A DNA stretch of 64,000 nt from Nitrospira sp. (GTDB lineage Bacteria > Nitrospirota > Nitrospiria > Nitrospirales > Nitrospiraceae). Position numbers and translations under genes: made by a program. The notes beneath the pieces were generated by a model, which was not told the DNA's origin, searched no databases, and was given only the letters and a program-made list of their open reading frames with translations. The DNA is taken from assembly GCA_022226955.1 (NCBI GenBank), contig CP092079.1, positions 2,941,043 through 3,005,042 of the forward strand. The letters are read 5' to 3'. Of this stretch, positions 1 to 8,858 are shown piece after piece. How positions within the stretch are numbered: position 1 is the first letter of the stretch; each line of letters opens with the position of its first letter.

Positions 1-2
1 CG

Positions 3-1355
3 CTGGCTCGTGTGGTGAGTTCACGGAGCGCGATTCTGTCCGCGCTTGAGCGAAGCGAAGGATCGAGCCAGGCGTTGCGGGAATTGGAAGCGGAATATCG
101 GTCTGTGTTAGTCAAAGAAGACGACCGCGGCGAAGAAGTGTTCACCGTCAATCATGTGGCCGAAGATCAAAGCCCGGCGGTCAAACTGTTGGATTCGATC
201 TTGCTCAGTGCGATGCAGCGCCGTGCGAGCGATATTCACATCGAAGCCTCGGATCGAGCCACCAGCGTCAAATTGCGTGTGGACGGCATTCTCGTCCCAG
301 CCATGGAACCGTTGGATCTCCGTCTGCATGCGCCGTTGGTGTCTCGGCTGAAGGTCATGTCTGAATTAGACATTGCGGAGCGGCGGGTGCCGCAGGACGG
401 TAGTTTCCGCATGCGGCTGGATCGCAAGACCGTCGATTTTCGTGTGTCTATTCTTCCCAGCGTATTCGGTGAATCTGTCGTGGTCCGTATTCTCGACCGG
501 GAGGCGATTACCACGGGAGTCTCGGCTCTCCGACTAGAGCGGTTGGGGTTTAACCCCGAAGATTTGAAGCGGTTCCGCCGGGCGATTGTTCGACCGTACG
601 GGATGGTGCTGGTGACCGGGCCAACCGGAAGCGGAAAGACGACTACGTTATATGCCGCGATTACGGAAATGAATACGGCAGAAGACAAGCTGATTACCAT
701 CGAAGATCCCGTTGAGTATCAGCTGGCCGGCGTTGTGCAAATTCCGGTCAATGAAAAAAAAGGACTGACTTTTGCGCGCGGACTTCGATCCATCCTTCGT
801 CATGATCCGGACAAAATTATGGTCGGAGAAATTCGCGACGCGGAGACCGCGCAAATTGCGATTCAGTCGGCGCTGACGGGGCATTTGGTGCTGACGACAG
901 TCCATGCGAACAATGTGTTCGATGTCATCGGCCGGTTCGCCTCTATGGGTATTGACGCGTACAATTTTCTCGCGGCCCTGAATTGCGTCTTGGCGCAACG
1001 GCTGGTGCGGATACTCTGTCCCTCATGCCGGGTGCAGGTTGCGGCCGATCAATTGCTCTTGGAAGATTCGGGCCTCGACTACGAACAGTATAAAGATACC
1101 CCCTTCTATCAAGGGAAAGGTTGCGCGAATTGCATGGGGACCGGGTATCGCGGACGGAAGTGTATTACGGAATTTCTGGACCTGACGGATGAGATTAAGG
1201 AGATGATTTTGGCGGATCGGCCCTTGTCGGAAATCCGGTATCGCGCCGTGACGGATGGGATGATTACATTGCGTCAATCCGCGATCAAGAAAGTTTTGCA
1301 GGGAGAGACCTCGCTGCGTGAGGTTAATCGCGTGACCTTCAGTGAGGAGGGGTGA
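3..1355 (+). CDS. gspE: GspE/PilB-type secretion ATPase (5' end cut by window)
   Basis: This is the hexameric cytoplasmic ATPase that powers pseudopilus or pilus assembly. The frame stays open to the left edge, so the GTG at 12 is probably internal and the N-terminal domain that docks on GspL/PilM is at least partly missing (about 450 residues seen; family members are usually 500-570). Visible parts, counted from the GTG: Walker A GPTGSGKTT near residues 204-212, an Asp box after TIEDPVE, Walker B around MVGEIRD, a His box (TTVHANN), and the zinc tetracysteine CPSC...CANC near 336-373, typical of GspE/PilB and absent from PilT. It heads an operon whose next gene starts 3 nt after its stop. 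The family call is firm; whether the machine is T2SS, MSHA-like or T4P cannot be decided from this gene. Confidence 0.93.
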   Translation: MARVVSSRSAILSALERSEGSSQALRELEAEYRSVLVKEDDRGEEVFTVNHVAEDQSPAVKLLDSILLSAMQRRASDIHIEASDRATSVKLRVDGILVPAMEPLDLRLHAPLVSRLKVMSELDIAERRVPQDGSFRMRLDRKTVDFRVSILPSVFGESVVVRILDREAITTGVSALRLERLGFNPEDLKRFRRAIVRPYGMVLVTGPTGSGKTTTLYAAITEMNTAEDKLITIEDPVEYQLAGVVQIPVNEKKGLTFARGLRSILRHDPDKIMVGEIRDAETAQIAIQSALTGHLVLTTVHANNVFDVIGRFASMGIDAYNFLAALNCVLAQRLVRILCPSCRVQVAADQLLLEDSGLDYEQYKDTPFYQGKGCANCMGTGYRGRKCITEFLDLTDEIKEMILADRPLSEIRYRAVTDGMITLRQSAIKKVLQGETSLREVNRVTFSEEG

Positions 1356-1358
1356 GGG

Positions 1359-2348
1359 ATGTGGGGATGGATGAGCGGCCGCCCGCGACAGTGCCTCAAG
1401 ATCGGTGTGGAGTCAGTGGCCTGGGCGGAGGCGCAGCCCAATTGGCGTAGTAGACATGGGCATCGGTGCGTGACTTCCCTGCTTCCTGAGGGAGCGGTCA
1501 AGCCCTCGCCGGCCGAACCGAATCTTGTTCAGCGGACTGTTGTGGAAGCGAAGATTCAGGCCTTGGTCGATCCTCCTCATAATATTCGGATTCTGGGCCA
1601 CAGGGTGATGGCCAATTACCCTCGTCCCGTGACGTTGCTTCTGCCGGATGCGGCGGTGCGCGCCGTGGTGTTGCATGTGGACCAACTGCCCGCTCGTGCC
1701 GATGAGCGCGAGGCATTGATTCGTTGGCGGTTCGGCCAAGAACAGCTGTTCCCGCTCACCGGCACGACGATGCTCTCGCAAGTATTTAGCGGGTCGTCAC
1801 GCGCCACTGGCGCAGCGCAGTCGGTCTTAGCTGTGGCGGTCCATCAATCAGTCTTGCGCCAGTATGAATCAGTCTGTGAAAGCGCCGGGTTGGTTCCTCG
1901 CGATGTGGGGCTGACGAGCCTGCGTCTCTTCGATCTCTGGGACAAGATGGCCGGGCGGCCTGCATGGAAAAACGACGATCTTCTCTGGGTCAGCTTAGTC
2001 GATCGAGCTTTGACCGCCATGGTGTTTCAGCAGGGGCGGCTGGTGTTCTACCGCTGCAAGTTATTGACGGCAGCGGCGCTGAGCGGCGCCAACGCTGGTT
2101 TGCAGAAAATTGCGGAGGAATGCGCGGCGTCGCTGGAAATGTGTCAGCAGCGTCATTCGGATGTGTCGGTGAAGCGAGCGGTGCTCTGCGCCGACGATAT
2201 GGCGCCGCTGCATGAAAAACTCGAAGAGCATCTGGCGCTGTCCGTCGAGTCTTTGGGGTGGGAAGATATTGAATCGCGTGGATGGGGGAGCGGAGACCCT
2301 CGGCAAGGGGTCAATTCCCTTGCGGCGCTAGCGGGAGTGTTGTCATGA
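1359..2348 (+). CDS. PilM/GspL-cytoplasmic-like assembly protein
   Basis: A 329-aa protein without a clear membrane segment. It resembles the actin-like PilM / cytoplasmic GspL fold: an IRWRFGQEQLFPL stretch matches the region where PilM-like proteins read 'IRWEAEQYIPF', and it is followed by an ATPase-like LAVAVHQSVLRQYESVCES segment. Position supports this: it sits between the GspE ATPase and PilN/PilO-like genes, the order pilM-pilN-pilO-pilP seen in T4P and MSHA operons. It would bridge the ATPase to the PilN-like protein at the inner membrane. The N-terminal 60 residues are atypical. Its TGA overlaps the ATG of the next gene, which suggests translational coupling. Confidence 0.7.
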   Translation: MWGWMSGRPRQCLKIGVESVAWAEAQPNWRSRHGHRCVTSLLPEGAVKPSPAEPNLVQRTVVEAKIQALVDPPHNIRILGHRVMANYPRPVTLLLPDAAVRAVVLHVDQLPARADEREALIRWRFGQEQLFPLTGTTMLSQVFSGSSRATGAAQSVLAVAVHQSVLRQYESVCESAGLVPRDVGLTSLRLFDLWDKMAGRPAWKNDDLLWVSLVDRALTAMVFQQGRLVFYRCKLLTAAALSGANAGLQKIAEECAASLEMCQQRHSDVSVKRAVLCADDMAPLHEKLEEHLALSVESLGWEDIESRGWGSGDPRQGVNSLAALAGVLS

Positions 2349-2968
2349 TGATGACCCTTCAAAATGGCATGAGCCGGGTCGTCGATCGCGTTGCGCGTAT
2401 GATGGGGCTCCATCGATATTTTCAGGTTTCTCTCGCCACTCGATTTAGGTGGTATCTGCGGCCGCTTCAGCTTGGGCTCATGGCGTGCTGTCTGGGACTT
2501 TGCGCGGCGATCGCGTGGAGCATCGCCCAGACGGTTCTCGGGTACCAAGATGTCCAGCAAATGAGCGCCGAGTTGGAGCAGGTGCGACAGCAGGACCAGC
2601 AGCTCATGGTCGAGGCGGCTCAAGAAGGAATCGATCTGTCCGAGCGGGCGCTGCAACAGTTGCCAGCGGAAGTTGCATTGGCGAATCGACTACTTGAGAA
2701 GCGGCTCTTTTCGTGGACGGCGTTTTTGGCGGGCTTAGAGCAAGCGATTCCGCCGCGTTTGGCGCTCACCAGTGTTCGTCTGGATTCCGGTGGCTCGCTC
2801 GTTCATTTGACTGGATCGGCGACAAGCTTGGAAGATCTCACGTCATTTACTGTTGGGTTGCAAGACCATCCTAAATTCAAAGATCCGGTGTTAGCGCAGC
2901 ATCGAGTCGGGACGAGCGGATTGGTGGAGTTCGATGTAACCGTGCGCTATCGACGGGAGGGCGCATAA
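2345..2968 (+). CDS. PilN-like inner-membrane assembly protein
   Basis: A 207-aa bitopic protein. The ATG at 2345 overlaps the upstream TGA and is preferred to in-frame codons further upstream because it gives the coupled overlap and a short cytoplasmic N-terminus. A single transmembrane helix (LGLMACCLGLCAAIAWSIAQ) lies near residues 42-61, followed by a coiled coil rich in Q and E (MSAELEQVRQQDQQ), then an alpha/beta domain with the fimbrial PilN signature: WTAFLAGLEQAIPPRLALTS, then a GSATSLEDLTSFTVGLQ strand-helix. This is the usual PilN/GspL C-terminal ferredoxin-like arrangement. It should pair with the PilO-like protein encoded next. Confidence 0.8.
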   Translation: MMMTLQNGMSRVVDRVARMMGLHRYFQVSLATRFRWYLRPLQLGLMACCLGLCAAIAWSIAQTVLGYQDVQQMSAELEQVRQQDQQLMVEAAQEGIDLSERALQQLPAEVALANRLLEKRLFSWTAFLAGLEQAIPPRLALTSVRLDSGGSLVHLTGSATSLEDLTSFTVGLQDHPKFKDPVLAQHRVGTSGLVEFDVTVRYRREGA

Positions 2969-3538
2969 GTGACCGACCGGTTGCAGCGCATGTTATCCGA
3001 ACCCTATGCCCCACTGTTGCCGTGGGTTGGGCTGACTGCATTATTGTTGGTCGGGTTGCTGGTGGTGAATGCGGTTGGTGTTCGGGGAGTTGCCGATCGC
3101 CGGGCCCAGATTGAAAAAGAGTGGGGGGCCGCGCGCCAAGTGCTGGTTCAACATCGGGAAGCCAGAAAAGCGCGCAAGGATGTGAGCCAGGTATGGGCGG
3201 TTCTGCCGGTCGAGCGAGACTTTGCTCCACTGGCTTTAGGGATATCCGAAGAGGCCAAGCGCGATCATGTGACCTTGCCGGCGCTATCCTATAAGACCGA
3301 GTCGACGGCGGTGGCGAATACCAGCAAAGGGGTGCTTCAAGGTTCCATGACTGGGCGGTATGAGGATTTGAGGCGGTTCATCTATGATCTTGAAACCGCT
3401 GAGGAGCTGCTGTTTATTGAAGATATGGAGCTCGCTAGTTCCTCTAGCCCACGCGATAAGCAGTTAACTTTTAATATTAAGATCGTGACTTATCTTCGAG
3501 GAGAATCAGCTGAGCATGCATTGGAAGGCAAGCAATAG
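2969..3538 (+). CDS. PilO-like inner-membrane assembly protein
   Basis: A 189-aa protein starting at a GTG directly abutting the previous stop codon. It has a short cytoplasmic N-terminus, one transmembrane helix near residues 16-36 (LLPWVGLTALLLVGLLVVN), a charged coiled-coil region, then a small alpha/beta domain in which YEDLRRFIYDLETAEELLFI matches the conserved PilO/GspM core (Y-xx-LxxFLxxLE...). PilN and PilO form a periplasmic heterodimer linking the cytoplasmic ATPase platform to outer parts of the machine. The order PilM-PilN-PilO and head-to-tail stops and starts argue for a single operon. Confidence 0.78.
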   Translation: MTDRLQRMLSEPYAPLLPWVGLTALLLVGLLVVNAVGVRGVADRRAQIEKEWGAARQVLVQHREARKARKDVSQVWAVLPVERDFAPLALGISEEAKRDHVTLPALSYKTESTAVANTSKGVLQGSMTGRYEDLRRFIYDLETAEELLFIEDMELASSSSPRDKQLTFNIKIVTYLRGESAEHALEGKQ

Positions 3539-4135
3539 ATGGATGCCAAACGGAAAGCGCTCATTGCAATAGGTCTTCTGGTGCTCTGGGGAGGAATAGC
3601 CTATCGACAGTGGGGTGCGCTGCCTGATCCGGCTCGTCTCCCGTTGGTCAATACCTCTGGCCCGGTTTCATCACTGACCGCCTCGACTTCCAGAGTAGGC
3701 GGATTGCGAGTCCATCTGGAGCAGTTGGCGTCCGCGCGGACCCAGCGCGAGGCAATGTTTACGGCCCCGAGAAATATCTTTGCGGCACCTGGCTCAGATG
3801 GAACGTCGTCTGCAGTTAGTGACGGCTTGGACGGCGGTCAACCGGCTCAAGTTTCCGAGCAGGCGCTGCAGTCGCAAGCGGGATCTCCGGAATTGGAGCA
3901 CTATCGGTATCTGGGATTTGTTCGGATGAGCGAGTCGCCCACGAGCATCGGCAATACGGCCGTGCTGAGCAAGGATGAAGAGGTGGTTATTGGTCGAATT
4001 GGCCAGCGCTTGGAGCAGCATCTTGTCGTGAAAGCCATCACTCCTGAAAGCGTGACGCTTCGAGATACGCAGACGCGTCTCGACTATACGGTTCTTCTCA
4101 TGGAGGAGGCGGCAGAGGGAGAGCCGCAACCATAG
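3539..4135 (+). CDS. PilP/GspC-like periplasmic linker protein
   Basis: A 198-aa protein beginning one base after the previous stop. It has an N-terminal membrane anchor (ALIAIGLLVLWGGIAYRQW), a long low-complexity Ser/Gly/Gln linker (about residues 40-115), then a small beta domain with LEHYRYLGFVRMSES...TAVLSKDEEVVIGRIGQRL and VKAITPESVTLRD. The pattern 'LGFV...AVL...GEVxxVxxGxxL...V..I....V.L' is that of PilP and the homology-region domain of GspC, which contact the secretin. The assignment rests on this pattern and on operon position; sequence identity is clearly low. Confidence 0.6.
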   Translation: MDAKRKALIAIGLLVLWGGIAYRQWGALPDPARLPLVNTSGPVSSLTASTSRVGGLRVHLEQLASARTQREAMFTAPRNIFAAPGSDGTSSAVSDGLDGGQPAQVSEQALQSQAGSPELEHYRYLGFVRMSESPTSIGNTAVLSKDEEVVIGRIGQRLEQHLVVKAITPESVTLRDTQTRLDYTVLLMEEAAEGEPQP

Positions 4136-4138
4136 ACT

Positions 4139-4768
4139 ATGAGCGGAGCCGTATTCATTAACCGAGAAACCGAGCGTGGCTTCTCGTATGTCGTCTTGAT
4201 GTTCGCCATCGTGCTCATCGGTCTCGGCATGACGGTGGCGGCGCGACAGTGGAAAGTGATGGTCCAGCGCGAGCTGGAAGCGGATCTTATATCCAAAGGC
4301 ATTGAAATTCAAAATGCGTTGGCGTTCTATTCGGCTACGATGAAGGCCGGACGGGTGACGCCAGGAGAAGTGTATCCGCAAACACTGGCCGAGCTGACTC
4401 GATTACCGAAACCGTTTCTCCGCAAGGTCTATGGAGACCCCCTTGGGCATGGCGACTGGGAGCTAGTGCGCGCTCCCACCGGAGGAATTATGGGGGTCCG
4501 GAGTAAAAGCAAGGGCAAGCCGATTTGGCAGCGTGACTTCCCTCCTGCGGTCAGGCACTTCGATGGGCGCAAATCGCACTCCGAGTGGGTGTTTCAACAC
4601 CCAAATCCTTCGATGGCATTGATGGGGATGCCTGGGATGGGAGCTACGGTTCCAGGATCAGCCGGGCAGCCGGGTAGTGTGTCAGGAATGGTTCCGATGT
4701 CCCTTCAGAATCCTGTCAGTCCAGTCCCGCCTCAGGTAGAACTTCCAATAGCTCCAACAAGCCCCTAA
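4139..4768 (+). CDS. Type II secretion / type IV pilin-like pseudopilin
   Basis: A 209-aa pilin-like protein. After a 13-residue leader comes ERGFSYVVLMFAIVLIGLGM, the type III (prepilin) signal: the Gly before the Phe is the prepilin peptidase cut site, and a hydrophobic helix follows. The expected Glu at mature position 5 is absent (FSYVV), as in some minor pseudopilins. The middle region (LPKPFLRKVYGDPLGHGDWELV) resembles GspG-type proteins around 'DPWGxPY'. The tail is rich in Met, Pro, Gly and Ser (residues 155-209). It closes the assembly operon and is followed by an inverted repeat. Confidence 0.75.
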   Translation: MSGAVFINRETERGFSYVVLMFAIVLIGLGMTVAARQWKVMVQRELEADLISKGIEIQNALAFYSATMKAGRVTPGEVYPQTLAELTRLPKPFLRKVYGDPLGHGDWELVRAPTGGIMGVRSKSKGKPIWQRDFPPAVRHFDGRKSHSEWVFQHPNPSMALMGMPGMGATVPGSAGQPGSVSGMVPMSLQNPVSPVPPQVELPIAPTSP

Positions 4769-4778
4769 ATTTGGACAG

Positions 4779-4824
4779 CGAGGCCTTGACAGTCTTCCGC
4801 TAACCCCTTAAGCGGGTGGCCTCG
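4779..4824 (+). terminator. Nested inverted repeat after the pseudopilin gene
   Basis: An outer stem CGAGGCC (4779-4785) / GGCCTCG (4818-4824) encloses an inner stem CCGCT (4797-4801) / AGCGG (4811-4815) with a 9-nt loop. It lies 10 nt past the stop of the assembly operon and upstream of the proA promoter, so transcript-end formation is plausible. There is no T run after the outer arm, so a classic intrinsic terminator is not demonstrated. Confidence 0.35.
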
Positions 4825-4862
4825 GATTCTCGATGGCGCAGGCGATGGTGTAGGATGGCGTC

Positions 4863-4892
4863 TTGACCCTCCTCAAACCCGCGCGGTATTCT
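4863..4892 (+). promoter_or_regulatory. Candidate sigma-70 promoter for proA
   Basis: TTGACC (4863-4868), an 18-nt spacer and TATTCT (4887-4892) lie 31 nt upstream of the proA ATG. The hexamers match the consensus at 5/6 and 4/6. Position between an apparent operon end and proA supports it; it has no further support. Confidence 0.4.
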
Positions 4893-4923
4893 GTCGTCTG
4901 TTCACTTTTTTACAGAGAAGGCA

Positions 4924-6264
4924 ATGCGCATGATTTCCGACGAGGAACAGCAGGAGTTAGCTGCCATTGAGTCTCCTGAGGCGAAGGACGTCCAAGAGGT
5001 TCCGCCGCTCTCTATCCCCGACTATGTGCATGAACTGGTGACCAAAGCCAGGCAAGCTGCCGGCCGCTTGTCCTCACTGTCTACGGTGGTGAAAAACAAC
5101 GCGCTGATCGCGATGGCCGATGCGCTGGATGAAAAACAGGCTCTCCTCATCGAAGCCAATGATAAAGATGTCGAGGCGTTCGGTGCCGAACCGGACAAGG
5201 CCGCGATGGCCGATCGCTTGCGGCTTACGGAGCAGCGGATCGCCGACATGTCGGCTGGAATCCGAGAAGTCGCGAAACTGCCGGATCCGCTAGGCGACAT
5301 GCCGAAGATGTGGACCAGGCCGAACGGCATGCAAGTGGGCCGGGTGCGCGTGCCCATCGGGGTGATCGGCATCATCTACGAATCCCGTCCGAACGTCACG
5401 GCCGATTCCGCCGCGCTCTGTCTGAAGTCCGGCAATGTTTGCGTGCTGCGCGGGGGCAGTGAAGCGATTCACTCGAATACGGCCATTGCCGCGGTGCTGG
5501 CCGAAGCGGCGGAGAAGGCCGGGATTCCTCCCGGAGCCATCAGTTTTGTCGATCGCCCGGATCGGGAGCTTGTGCCGGTGTTGCTGAAGCAAGATCGCTA
5601 TATCGATCTGATTATTCCGCGCGGCGGACCGTCGCTTATGAAGACGATTGCCGAACATGCCACCATTCCGGTCGTGAAGCACGATGCGGGGGTCTGCCAT
5701 ATTTATGTGGACGCGGATGCCGACCAGGCCATGGCCGAGGCGATTTGTGTAAATGCCAAAGCTCAACGGCCCTCGACCTGTAATGCCATGGAGACGCTAC
5801 TCGTCCATCAAACGATTGCCCGGACGTTTCTCCCGCGTCTCATGGAAAAGCTTCAAGCGGCCAAGGTGGAAGTGCGCGGTTGCCCCAGGGCCTGCCAATT
5901 GTTGCCTGAAGCTAAGCCGGCGGCCGAGGATGATTTTGGAAAAGAGTTCTTAGGATTGATCCTGGCGGTCAAGGTCGTCAAGAACATGGACGAAGCGATG
6001 GAGCATATCGCCAAGTACGGCTCGCAGCATACCGAAGCCATCGTGACGGCCAATTATCAGCGGGCCATGCGGTTCTTGCGCGAAGTCGATGCGGGGGCGG
6101 TCCTGGTGAATGCGTCCACCCGCCTCAATGACGGCTATCAGTTTGGGCTTGGTGCCGAGATCGGGATCAGCACCTCCCGCATCCACGCCCGTGGTCCGAT
6201 GGGATTGGAAGAGCTGACCTGTTCAAAGTTCATCGTCATGGGGAGCGGCCAGATCCGCGAGTAA
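4924..6264 (+). CDS. proA: Gamma-glutamyl phosphate reductase
   Basis: The second enzyme of proline synthesis; it reduces glutamyl-5-phosphate to glutamate semialdehyde with NADPH. The 446-aa product is about 25 residues longer than usual at the N-terminus (the core begins near YVHELVTKARQAAGRLSS). It contains the conserved VRVPIGVIGIIYESRPNVT segment and the NAKAQRPSTCNAMETLLVH segment that carries the catalytic cysteine, and it ends with HARGPMGLEELTCSKFI. A GAGAAGG ribosome site precedes the ATG; an alternative ATG is two codons in. proB is not in the window. The next gene starts at the base after its stop. Confidence 0.96.
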   Translation: MRMISDEEQQELAAIESPEAKDVQEVPPLSIPDYVHELVTKARQAAGRLSSLSTVVKNNALIAMADALDEKQALLIEANDKDVEAFGAEPDKAAMADRLRLTEQRIADMSAGIREVAKLPDPLGDMPKMWTRPNGMQVGRVRVPIGVIGIIYESRPNVTADSAALCLKSGNVCVLRGGSEAIHSNTAIAAVLAEAAEKAGIPPGAISFVDRPDRELVPVLLKQDRYIDLIIPRGGPSLMKTIAEHATIPVVKHDAGVCHIYVDADADQAMAEAICVNAKAQRPSTCNAMETLLVHQTIARTFLPRLMEKLQAAKVEVRGCPRACQLLPEAKPAAEDDFGKEFLGLILAVKVVKNMDEAMEHIAKYGSQHTEAIVTANYQRAMRFLREVDAGAVLVNASTRLNDGYQFGLGAEIGISTSRIHARGPMGLEELTCSKFIVMGSGQIRE

Positions 6265-8037
6265 ATGGCTGGCGACTCTGTTCGTACCGCACTAACAACG
6301 TCCGACTCGCTCCGGTTTCCCGCTAATCAGTCGCTCGCCCGTCAATTCGATCAGTCCGGCGGAACAGTCGTTCGCCAATCCACCGGCCATCTGGTTTTCT
6401 ATCGGCCCGACGGCCGGCGATTTCTCGCAACCGATCCTGATGGCCATCCCTTGCATGAATGCGACTGGGGCCTGGACGCTCGCGGACGCACGGTGCTGCT
6501 GCGCGCACGCCTGTGGCTGGATTGGGGACGGTGGGTCGGGTTGAAGCCCGGAGGACTCGTCAATGAAACTCGCCTCAATCTGGCGACAAAGCCGGGGTGG
6601 CAACGCTTGAAGGCAGAAGATCTTCGGCAGATGGCGGCGCAGGCGATGCGCGTGCCGATTGAAGAAGTCCGCTTTTTCTACGGCGACGAAGATCTGGTCA
6701 TCGATGCGCATGGACAGGCGACGATCCGGCACCGAAAAGACGCGTTCTACGTATTGGAAGACGGCACGTTCGAGTCGGCGCGTTTTATGTCCTGCATGGG
6801 CGCGATGCATTGGGAGCAGATCGATTTTCTGCCCGTCGTTGAGCTGTTTAAATCGTTGCTCCCAGGCACCGGGTCGGCGGCCTTTGAATTGATTCGCGGG
6901 CTCTACGACGATCAGAACGAGGGACAGGCTGCTCCACGGTCCTTGCGTTATCGCGGCATTCCGACCTATCCATCAGAAGCGGCCTTTCGATTGTTCAGCA
7001 GTTTTTTTACAGGGCAGGCTCCTTCAGGGGGAGATCCCATCGCGCTCTTCATGGATCCCTCCCGCTCGCATCAGATCGCGTGGCTGCCGGCGCCAGCGCC
7101 TCCGGTGCGCTATGTCGATGCGGCACATCGCCTGTGTGTGACGGTGCAGGGGAATGTGCTGCTGAAGGCGACCTGCGCCGACGACTCTATGGGCCTGTCG
7201 TACGTGAATCCCAAAGGGAGGCGATTAGCGCCCTGGGATCGATCCGCGGTTATCGTCGATGGGCGGTTGCAACTGACTGATCGTGACAGCCGAAAAGAGT
7301 TCCCGCTTTCACCGGAATTGGCAAAGGTTGCTTCATCTCCGGGAGTCCCCTCATCGAGCCCGGTCGATTGGCGATCGGTCTTTGCGCCAGCGGCGCCCGT
7401 TGTCCAATCCGGAGAAGTGTTCGGCGCGGTGCTGTTGTATCCGCAGAATGAGACTCCGGTGGGAGAATTGGCCGCGCAACCGTTTGTGGCCGACTATCTG
7501 CAAGATCTGGCCGAACAGGATCGCGAGATCGGACAGATATTGATGCGGGCGGAGCGCATCCTGATCGACAACGGCGATGCCGTCATCTCGACCTGCGTGC
7601 CGTTCGATCGCCCGCGCGCGGTTGTCGCGCAGGTCCTGCATCCGGTCTTTGCGGTCAAACAAGCGCAGCAGCTCTGGACGGTGTGCGCCGAATTGAATCG
7701 GTGGGAGTGGTTGCAGCGAACTCAGTTCAGACTCTCGTCTGCACCGGTTCAATCCGAGTCCTATGATCTTCTGTATGCCTGGATCCCGTATGACGAATTC
7801 GAACAGGCCAGTGCCATGGCTGCCCGGATTCGCACTCTCGTTCAGCGCCTCAAGCCGGGTGGCAATGCATTTATCGTGGGGCCGGCGCGGGCGGGTGAGA
7901 GCCTCAACCAGGCAAGCGCGCAGCTCTGTTGGGAGGAAGCGGTTGAGCGGCTCCCCACATTTGCAATGCATAAGACGATTCTGCCGAAAGCCAAATTGCG
8001 GAGCGGACTGACGCTCTTTCATGTGCGGCGTTCTTAG
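6265..8037 (+). CDS. Unknown 590-aa protein coupled to proA
   Basis: I do not recognise this protein. Its ATG follows the proA TAA with no gap, so it is almost certainly co-transcribed and probably translationally coupled. It has no signal peptide or membrane helix and looks cytosolic and multi-domain: an N-terminal beta-rich part (GHLVFYRPDGRRFLATDPDGHPLHECDWGL, shown only in part here), a middle alpha/beta part (residues 110-360), and a C-terminal segment near 500-590 in which LVQRLKPGGNAFIVGP followed by strand-helix pattern is reminiscent of the end of a class I methyltransferase fold. No SAM-binding glycine loop is evident, so that resemblance may be superficial. The +1 frame coding character is strong along its full length. 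Confidence 0.8.
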   Translation: MAGDSVRTALTTSDSLRFPANQSLARQFDQSGGTVVRQSTGHLVFYRPDGRRFLATDPDGHPLHECDWGLDARGRTVLLRARLWLDWGRWVGLKPGGLVNETRLNLATKPGWQRLKAEDLRQMAAQAMRVPIEEVRFFYGDEDLVIDAHGQATIRHRKDAFYVLEDGTFESARFMSCMGAMHWEQIDFLPVVELFKSLLPGTGSAAFELIRGLYDDQNEGQAAPRSLRYRGIPTYPSEAAFRLFSSFFTGQAPSGGDPIALFMDPSRSHQIAWLPAPAPPVRYVDAAHRLCVTVQGNVLLKATCADDSMGLSYVNPKGRRLAPWDRSAVIVDGRLQLTDRDSRKEFPLSPELAKVASSPGVPSSSPVDWRSVFAPAAPVVQSGEVFGAVLLYPQNETPVGELAAQPFVADYLQDLAEQDREIGQILMRAERILIDNGDAVISTCVPFDRPRAVVAQVLHPVFAVKQAQQLWTVCAELNRWEWLQRTQFRLSSAPVQSESYDLLYAWIPYDEFEQASAMAARIRTLVQRLKPGGNAFIVGPARAGESLNQASAQLCWEEAVERLPTFAMHKTILPKAKLRSGLTLFHVRRS

Positions 8038-8079
8038 CCCTCTTGCGCCGGTCCGTCTTCTTCGATTACTGTCAACCCC

Positions 8080-8772
8080 ATGAGTGAGCCAACCACAGAG
8101 CAGAAGCCAGCCGAGGAGTCCGGCGACAAGATCGTCATCTATTGGGAGCGGGAATATTCGACCGCGTTTCCACCGGAGCGGCTCAAGCTGGATTTCAACC
8201 CCCATCGCCCGATGCTGAACAATATGACCTTGGACGAGCAGCGGGCGCTGGCGGCCAGCGGATACAAAGTCGTTCCGGACGATTGCGGGCCGGTTCGCAC
8301 GGTGGGCAGCTACGGCTGGCTGATCCGGTGCCCAGCGGATGTCCGCTTGCGCCGCACGGCCGAAGGTGTGAAGTGGCAATCTCCGCCCATCTTGCCGGAA
8401 GAGCGGCTGCTCGGCTTCAAGACGTTTTCGGGTATGTACGTCGACTTGATTCTCAACAGCGGCTATCCCAAGCTCTGCTGCGGCATTCGCTTCTATTACC
8501 CCAAGCATGTCGGGCTAATGATGAAGGATCTTCCCAACCCCTTCTTTCATGCCCCCGACCGGACCTTTTCCATCTGGGAAGGGATCAAGACACAGGAATA
8601 TAAACGGACCCCCAATCAATACGACTGGCTGCCGGATTATGAAGCCTTCACGGCGAATTTTCTGCTCCAGCTCCATAAGCCGACGACGATCAAACGTGGC
8701 GACCCCATCGGAATTGTCCTGCCCGTGATGCTGCCGAAGCAGTTCTCGCTCGAAGAAATCAAGCGCCCCTAG
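8080..8772 (+). CDS. Conserved hypothetical protein (DUF6065-like impression)
   Basis: A 230-aa soluble protein, 42 nt after the previous stop. Features include VGSYGWLIRCPADVRLRR near residues 75-92, a paired Cys (KLCCGI), an aromatic-rich central part and a C-terminal KRGDPIGIVLPVMLPKQ. The 'GW-x-P-x-D' strand followed by a 'kGdPi...l' strand reminds me of DUF6065 proteins, but I hold this loosely. No catalytic motif is visible. It probably belongs to the proA transcript. Confidence 0.7.
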   Translation: MSEPTTEQKPAEESGDKIVIYWEREYSTAFPPERLKLDFNPHRPMLNNMTLDEQRALAASGYKVVPDDCGPVRTVGSYGWLIRCPADVRLRRTAEGVKWQSPPILPEERLLGFKTFSGMYVDLILNSGYPKLCCGIRFYYPKHVGLMMKDLPNPFFHAPDRTFSIWEGIKTQEYKRTPNQYDWLPDYEAFTANFLLQLHKPTTIKRGDPIGIVLPVMLPKQFSLEEIKRP

Positions 8773-8858
8773 CGGTTCGACGCGGGGTGCTTCCTCAAGA
8801 CTGTTCTCCACAAGCCGATACAGGTAGTGGTTCGGTACGCCAGCAGAGGGGAGCATCC

